NCBI RefSeq assembly: GCF_000423365.1
Contig: NZ_AUHV01000003.1
Coordinates: forward strand, 620,001-684,000
DNA from: Maritalea myrionectae DSM 19524
GTDB taxonomy: Bacteria > Pseudomonadota > Alphaproteobacteria > Rhizobiales > Devosiaceae
DNA length: 64,000 nucleotides
Reading direction: 5' to 3'
The notes under the pieces were generated by a model. It saw nothing but the letters and a program-made list of their open reading frames with translations, did no database searches and was not told where the DNA came from. The position numbers were made by a program, and so were the translations under genes. Positions 60,598 through 64,000 of the stretch are shown one piece after another (within the stretch, counting starts at the first letter, position 1; every line of letters starts with the position of its first letter).

Positions 60598-61605
60598 ATG
60601 AGCAGAAACAGCAAAAAATCAAATGATGAGGCATATGTGCGCATGTACCAACAAATGGTACGTATCCGCGCATTTGAAGACAATGCCAACAAGCTTTATC
60701 TAGCGGCCAAAATGCCGGGCTTGACCCATATGTATTCGGGTCAAGAGGCGGTGGCCGTTGGCATTTGCGAAGCGCTGAAAAGCACGGACAAGATCACCTC
60801 CACCCACCGTGGCCACGGCCATTGTGTGGCCAAGGGGGCGGACTTTAAAGAAATGTTTTGCGAGCTGTTGGGCAAAGAAGAAGGCTATTGCCGCGGCAAA
60901 GGCGGGTCCATGCACATTGCCGATCAGGAAAACGGCAATCTGGGGGCCAATGCGATTGTGGGCGGCAGCGCCGGCATTGCCACCGGTGCGGCGCTTTCGG
61001 CCAAACATTTGGGCAAGGATGATGTGACCGTGTGCTTTTTCGGCGACGGGGCATTGGGCCAAGGTCTGCTTTATGAAGTCATGAACATGGCGGCGCTCTG
61101 GAATTTGCCGGTCATTTATGCCTGCGAAAACAATCTCTATGGCGAATATACCAAGGTGGAAGAAATGGCCGCGGGTGAACTCACCGCGCGGGCAAAAGCC
61201 TTTGGCATTGAGTCGCACATCGTTGACGGTCAGGATGTTTTGGCCGTGAATAAACTCAGCCAGGACCTGGTGGCACGCGCCCGCAAAGGCGAAGGCCCCT
61301 TCTTTATGCAGCTCAACACCTATCGCTATCATGGGCACCATGTGGGCGACATCAACCGCGAATATTATCGCCCGAAATCTGAAGAAGAGCTTTGGAAAAC
61401 GGAACGGGACCCCATCAGCAATTTCGCCAAATGGCTGCTGAAGGAAAAGGTGTTGACGGAAGCCGAACTCAACCAGATTGAAAAGGACGTGCAGCAAGAC
61501 GCGAAAGACGCCGTCACCTATGCGGAGGCGGCGGACTACCCCGATGTGTCTGAAGTGACACTGCATGTGTACAAGCAAAATCAGGGCGAAGGAGCGTCAC
61601 AATGA
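60598..61605 (+). CDS. TPP-dependent 2-oxoacid dehydrogenase E1 alpha (AcoA-like)
   Basis: The 335-residue protein starts at ATG 60598 with GGGTGGC upstream; a TTG 15 nt earlier is open. The TPP motif runs from GDGALGQG to ENNLYGEY, and HRGHGHCVAKGAD and RYHGHHVGDINREYYRPKSEEE are typical of acetoin/pyruvate-type alpha subunits. It pairs with the E1 beta gene, which overlaps its stop (ATGA). The true substrate is unknown; acetoin or a branched or hydroxylated 2-oxoacid are possible. Confidence 0.9.
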   Translation: MSRNSKKSNDEAYVRMYQQMVRIRAFEDNANKLYLAAKMPGLTHMYSGQEAVAVGICEALKSTDKITSTHRGHGHCVAKGADFKEMFCELLGKEEGYCRGKGGSMHIADQENGNLGANAIVGGSAGIATGAALSAKHLGKDDVTVCFFGDGALGQGLLYEVMNMAALWNLPVIYACENNLYGEYTKVEEMAAGELTARAKAFGIESHIVDGQDVLAVNKLSQDLVARARKGEGPFFMQLNTYRYHGHHVGDINREYYRPKSEEELWKTERDPISNFAKWLLKEKVLTEAELNQIEKDVQQDAKDAVTYAEAADYPDVSEVTLHVYKQNQGEGASQ

Positions 61606-62597
61606 GGGAAATAACACTCTCGAAAGCGGTCAATGAAGCCATTGCTGAAGAAATGCGCCGCGACTCGACCATCTTTTTGATGGGCGAAGACGTTGCGGAA
61701 GCGGGCACACCATTTAAGGTGCTTTCCGGCCTCGTAGAGGAATTCGGCACCGAGCGGATTGTCGATACGCCCATTTCAGAACCCGGCTTTATGGGTCTTG
61801 CCGTTGGCGCGGCGATGACCGGCTCTCGCCCCATCGTCGACTTGATGTTTGGCGACTTTATCTTTCTGGTGATGGACCAATTGTGCAACCAAGCGGCCAA
61901 AACCCACTATATGTCTGGCGGCAAGCTCAGCGTGCCTTTGGTGCTGCGCACCAATCTGGGAGCCACGCGGCGCTCGGCGGCCCAACACTCACAGTCTTTG
62001 CATGCACTGGTGGCGCATATTCCGGGCTTGAAAGTGGCCATGCCCTCAAGCGCTTATGAAGCCAAAGGCTTGATGAAAACCGCCATTCGAGATGAGAATC
62101 CCGTTGTCATTTTCGAAGACAAACTGATGTATAATGACAAGGCGCCTGTGCCCGAGGAAGAATACCTGATCCCCTTTGGTGAGGCGAACATCTTGCGCGA
62201 GGGACGCGACATCACGCTGATCGGCACCTCATCTATGGTGCAGGTGTGTGAAAAGGCGGCTGACATGCTGGCTGAACAAGGCATCGAAGCCGAAGTGATC
62301 GACCCACGCACGCTTGTGCCGCTGGATGAAGACAGCTTGATTAACTCGGTGAAGAAAACCTCGCGGGCCATAGTGGTCGATGAGGGCCACCAAAGCTATG
62401 GCATCACGGGCGAAATCGCCAGTCGGTTAAACGAAAAGGCATTCTATTATCTGGACGCGCCTGTGCAGCGCATGGGGGCGATGGATGTGCCCGTGCCATT
62501 TTCGCCCGCATTGGAGGACATTACCGTGCCAACGCCTGAGCGTGTTTTCGAGCAGGCATTGAAATCCGTGAAGGGGGAATTATTCCATGGCGCATGA
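61602..62597 (+). CDS. TPP-dependent 2-oxoacid dehydrogenase E1 beta (AcoB-like)
   Basis: The 331-residue beta subunit has the features MGEDVAEAGTPFKVLSGLVEEFG, DTPISEPGFMGLAVGAAMTGSRP, and GIEAEVIDPRTLVPLDEDSLI near the end. It overlaps E1 alpha by four bases and the E2-like gene by 11 bases, so the three subunits are made together. No E3 (lipoamide dehydrogenase) gene is seen before the window ends. Confidence 0.92.
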   Translation: MREITLSKAVNEAIAEEMRRDSTIFLMGEDVAEAGTPFKVLSGLVEEFGTERIVDTPISEPGFMGLAVGAAMTGSRPIVDLMFGDFIFLVMDQLCNQAAKTHYMSGGKLSVPLVLRTNLGATRRSAAQHSQSLHALVAHIPGLKVAMPSSAYEAKGLMKTAIRDENPVVIFEDKLMYNDKAPVPEEEYLIPFGEANILREGRDITLIGTSSMVQVCEKAADMLAEQGIEAEVIDPRTLVPLDEDSLINSVKKTSRAIVVDEGHQSYGITGEIASRLNEKAFYYLDAPVQRMGAMDVPVPFSPALEDITVPTPERVFEQALKSVKGELFHGA

Positions 62598-63636
62598 GAT
62601 TATTATGCCCGCGCTTGGCATGGCTCAAGACACGGGCTTGATCGTGTCTTGGCTCAAAAATGAGGGCGACAAAGTTGATGTCGGCGATGCCTTGATGGAG
62701 GTTGAAACCGACAAAGCCACCATGGAAGTTGAAGCGGAAGCCGCTGGGTTTTTGACCAATGTTCGTGCCAAAGCGGGTGAAGATGTGCCAGTTGGCGATG
62801 TCATTGCCTATATATCCGAGTCGGCCGACGAAGTGGTTGAGGGCGCGCCGAAAGAACAAGCGGCAGCCGCGCCAGCGCCAACCGAAACACCAACGCCAAA
62901 AGCTGATCCAAAGCCAGAGCCCGCAGCGGCCAGCCCAGATGAACCGCCAAAATCGGCAACAGCAACTGTGCCGGAGAAAGCAGCGCCCAGCAGCGCTAAC
63001 CAAGGGCAAATTTTGGCGTCACCAAAGGCTAAAAAAGCGGCCTTTGATGAAGGTCTGGATCTGTCGCAACTGGCGGCAAAAGGTGTGCCGCAACCCTATC
63101 ATGTCAAAGATTTGGACATGTTGCGGGCGGATCGGGCGGCTGGTGTTCAGCCACAGATGGCGGGACAAACCTTCCACATTTCAGCGCGGGTGCCAGGCAA
63201 AATGGTGCGTGCATTTAAGGAATGGTTGAACGACAATCAGCAGGATGAAATCGCAGACCGCGCCATTTGGCTGGGCTTTGCCTCCAGTGCCTATCGGGAA
63301 GCGTTGGGCTTGAACGAGGATAATGTCAACATTCTGTCCAACACGTCACAAGGCTATGCAGGATATATCAATGCTGATCGGCAAAAACTGTCTGAAATCG
63401 AGCCTGCATCGGTTGAAATTGCGCCCTCATTTGTGGTGCGCGATCTAACGGGCACGTCCATTCAAGCTTTGCAGTTGAACGCGCCAACTTGTCCGGTGCT
63501 ATCGATCTCAAAACCGAAGAATGCTTATCTCATCGCACTGGATTTCCAGGCAGATCAATTGAGTGATGAGCAGGCCATTGATTTCATCACATCATTTACG
63601 GCACGATTGAACGAACCTTTGCGACATTTGCTTTAA
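62587..63636 (+). CDS. E2-like lipoyl protein lacking acyltransferase catalytic residues
   Basis: The 349-residue protein has a lipoyl domain (1-76, lipoyl Lys K43 in ETDKATMEV), an Ala/Pro linker, a peripheral subunit-binding domain (about 142-180, ASPKAKKAAFDEG) and a shortened C-terminal domain of about 160 residues. The catalytic HxxxDG of E2 acyltransferases aligns with A322-D-Q-L-S326-D327, so His, Asp and Gly are all replaced. It could still carry lipoyl-bound intermediates between E1 and E3 without transferring acyl to CoA. Confidence 0.88.
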   Translation: MAHEIIMPALGMAQDTGLIVSWLKNEGDKVDVGDALMEVETDKATMEVEAEAAGFLTNVRAKAGEDVPVGDVIAYISESADEVVEGAPKEQAAAAPAPTETPTPKADPKPEPAAASPDEPPKSATATVPEKAAPSSANQGQILASPKAKKAAFDEGLDLSQLAAKGVPQPYHVKDLDMLRADRAAGVQPQMAGQTFHISARVPGKMVRAFKEWLNDNQQDEIADRAIWLGFASSAYREALGLNEDNVNILSNTSQGYAGYINADRQKLSEIEPASVEIAPSFVVRDLTGTSIQALQLNAPTCPVLSISKPKNAYLIALDFQADQLSDEQAIDFITSFTARLNEPLRHLL

Positions 63637-63646
63637 GGAGCGGATT

Positions 63647-64000
63647 ATGGATCACACAAATCTATATATAAACGGGCGCTGGGCCGAAGGCGCTAGCAAT
63701 GAACGGTTCGATGTTATCAATCCTGCAACTGAAGAAGTGTTGGCCAGCGTGGCCTCAGCCGAGATTGCAGATGCAGATGCCGCGCTAGATGCGGCCCAGG
63801 CTGCCTTTGAGGTTTGGAACCAGAAATCACCACGTGAGCGGGCTGAAGTTTTGCGCAAGGCGTGGGAATTGATGACCGCGCGGCTCGATGATTTTGCACG
63901 CATGATCACGCTGGAAAATGGCAAAGCCAAAAACGACGCCATGGGCGAAGCCACCTATGCGGCTGAGTTTTTCCGCTGGTTTTCGGAAGAAGCGGTGCGC
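63647..64000 (+). CDS. Aldehyde dehydrogenase, N-terminal part (runs off window)
   Basis: The frame starts at ATG 63647, 5 nt after AAGGAGCGG, and is open to the window edge (118 codons). The sequence NLYINGRWAEGASNERFDVINPATEEVLASVASA, then RAEVLRKAWELMTARLDDFARMITLENGK, fits the N-terminal domain of succinate-semialdehyde dehydrogenase-type ALDHs. The active site lies outside the window. It continues the catabolic operon. Confidence 0.88.
   Translation, partial: MDHTNLYINGRWAEGASNERFDVINPATEEVLASVASAEIADADAALDAAQAAFEVWNQKSPRERAEVLRKAWELMTARLDDFARMITLENGKAKNDAMGEATYAAEFFRWFSEEAVR

Noticed and set aside
60700-61578. A 292-codon antisense open frame over E1 alpha
   Set aside because: The sense gene has clear TPP motifs and operon overlaps; the antisense product is His-rich noise.

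Overview
The window reads like chromosome from an alphaproteobacterium, most likely of the Hyphomicrobiales type. It has moderate GC, tightly packed operons, many ABC uptake systems, UgpBAEC-UgpQ, TctCBA, and LysR, IclR and MarR regulators. I saw no rRNA, tRNA, CRISPR array, IS element or prophage. The assignment rests on gene content and style only.

Layout. 0-3 kb: the 5' part of an MHYT-PAS signalling protein, a ClbS/DfsB-like protein, a small membrane protein and a GNAT acetyltransferase. 3-8.4 kb: a five-gene Opp/Dpp-type ABC importer on the minus strand, divergent from a large hybrid histidine kinase (8.6-12 kb). 12-19.8 kb: a LysR regulator divergent from ugpB-ugpA-ugpE-ugpC-ugpQ and a Na/Pi cotransporter, forming a glycerophosphodiester and phosphate uptake unit. 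19.9-28.1 kb: a tripartite tricarboxylate-type transporter with an aldehyde dehydrogenase and a Tm-1-like protein, divergent from an IclR regulator and a class-III aminotransferase. 28.2-32 kb: an accessory stretch with an unrecognised 628-residue protein ending in a nuclease-like domain, a hexameric tyrosine-coordinated heme protein gene divergent from an OhrR-like MarR gene, and about 1 kb of nearly gene-free DNA. 32-37.3 kb: a PotABCD-type ABC importer with unusual permeases. 37.4-38.9 kb: an EamA transporter and a small secreted protein.

39-49.9 kb is a copper module. A minus-strand eight-gene operon carries cytochrome c, a small Cys/His protein, a methionine-rich cytochrome c', a diheme cytochrome c, a multicopper oxidase, a second small Cys protein, an L,D-transpeptidase and another cytochrome c. 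Divergent from it is a two-gene unit of cytochrome c and an APC permease. Next comes copA, a Cu+-ATPase with a saccharopine-dehydrogenase-like gene behind it. Three promoters here (44.35, 44.43 and 49.9 kb) have the elongated 19-bp spacer and ACCTT...AAGG dyad of CueR-type operators, so the genes look like one copper-induced regulon that couples periplasmic Cu(I) oxidation and cytochromes to Cu(I) export. cueR itself is not in the window.

50-64 kb: a GMC oxidoreductase, then a ribose-type ABC importer (binding protein, two permeases, ATPase). Divergent from the importer is an unusual transcription factor made of a winged helix fused to a cytoplasmic family-1 solute-binding domain. It is followed by an SDR dehydrogenase, an M24-fold protein, a TPP-dependent 2-oxoacid dehydrogenase E1 alpha/beta pair, an E2-like protein that has lost its acyltransferase catalytic residues, and the start of an aldehyde dehydrogenase. 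A palindrome TATCCA-N3-TGGATA occurs twice between the importer and the regulator and once before the M24 gene, which suggests a local regulon for an unknown carbohydrate-like substrate. The two most novel-looking systems are this regulator-operator-catabolic cluster and the copper-responsive cytochrome/multicopper oxidase cluster.
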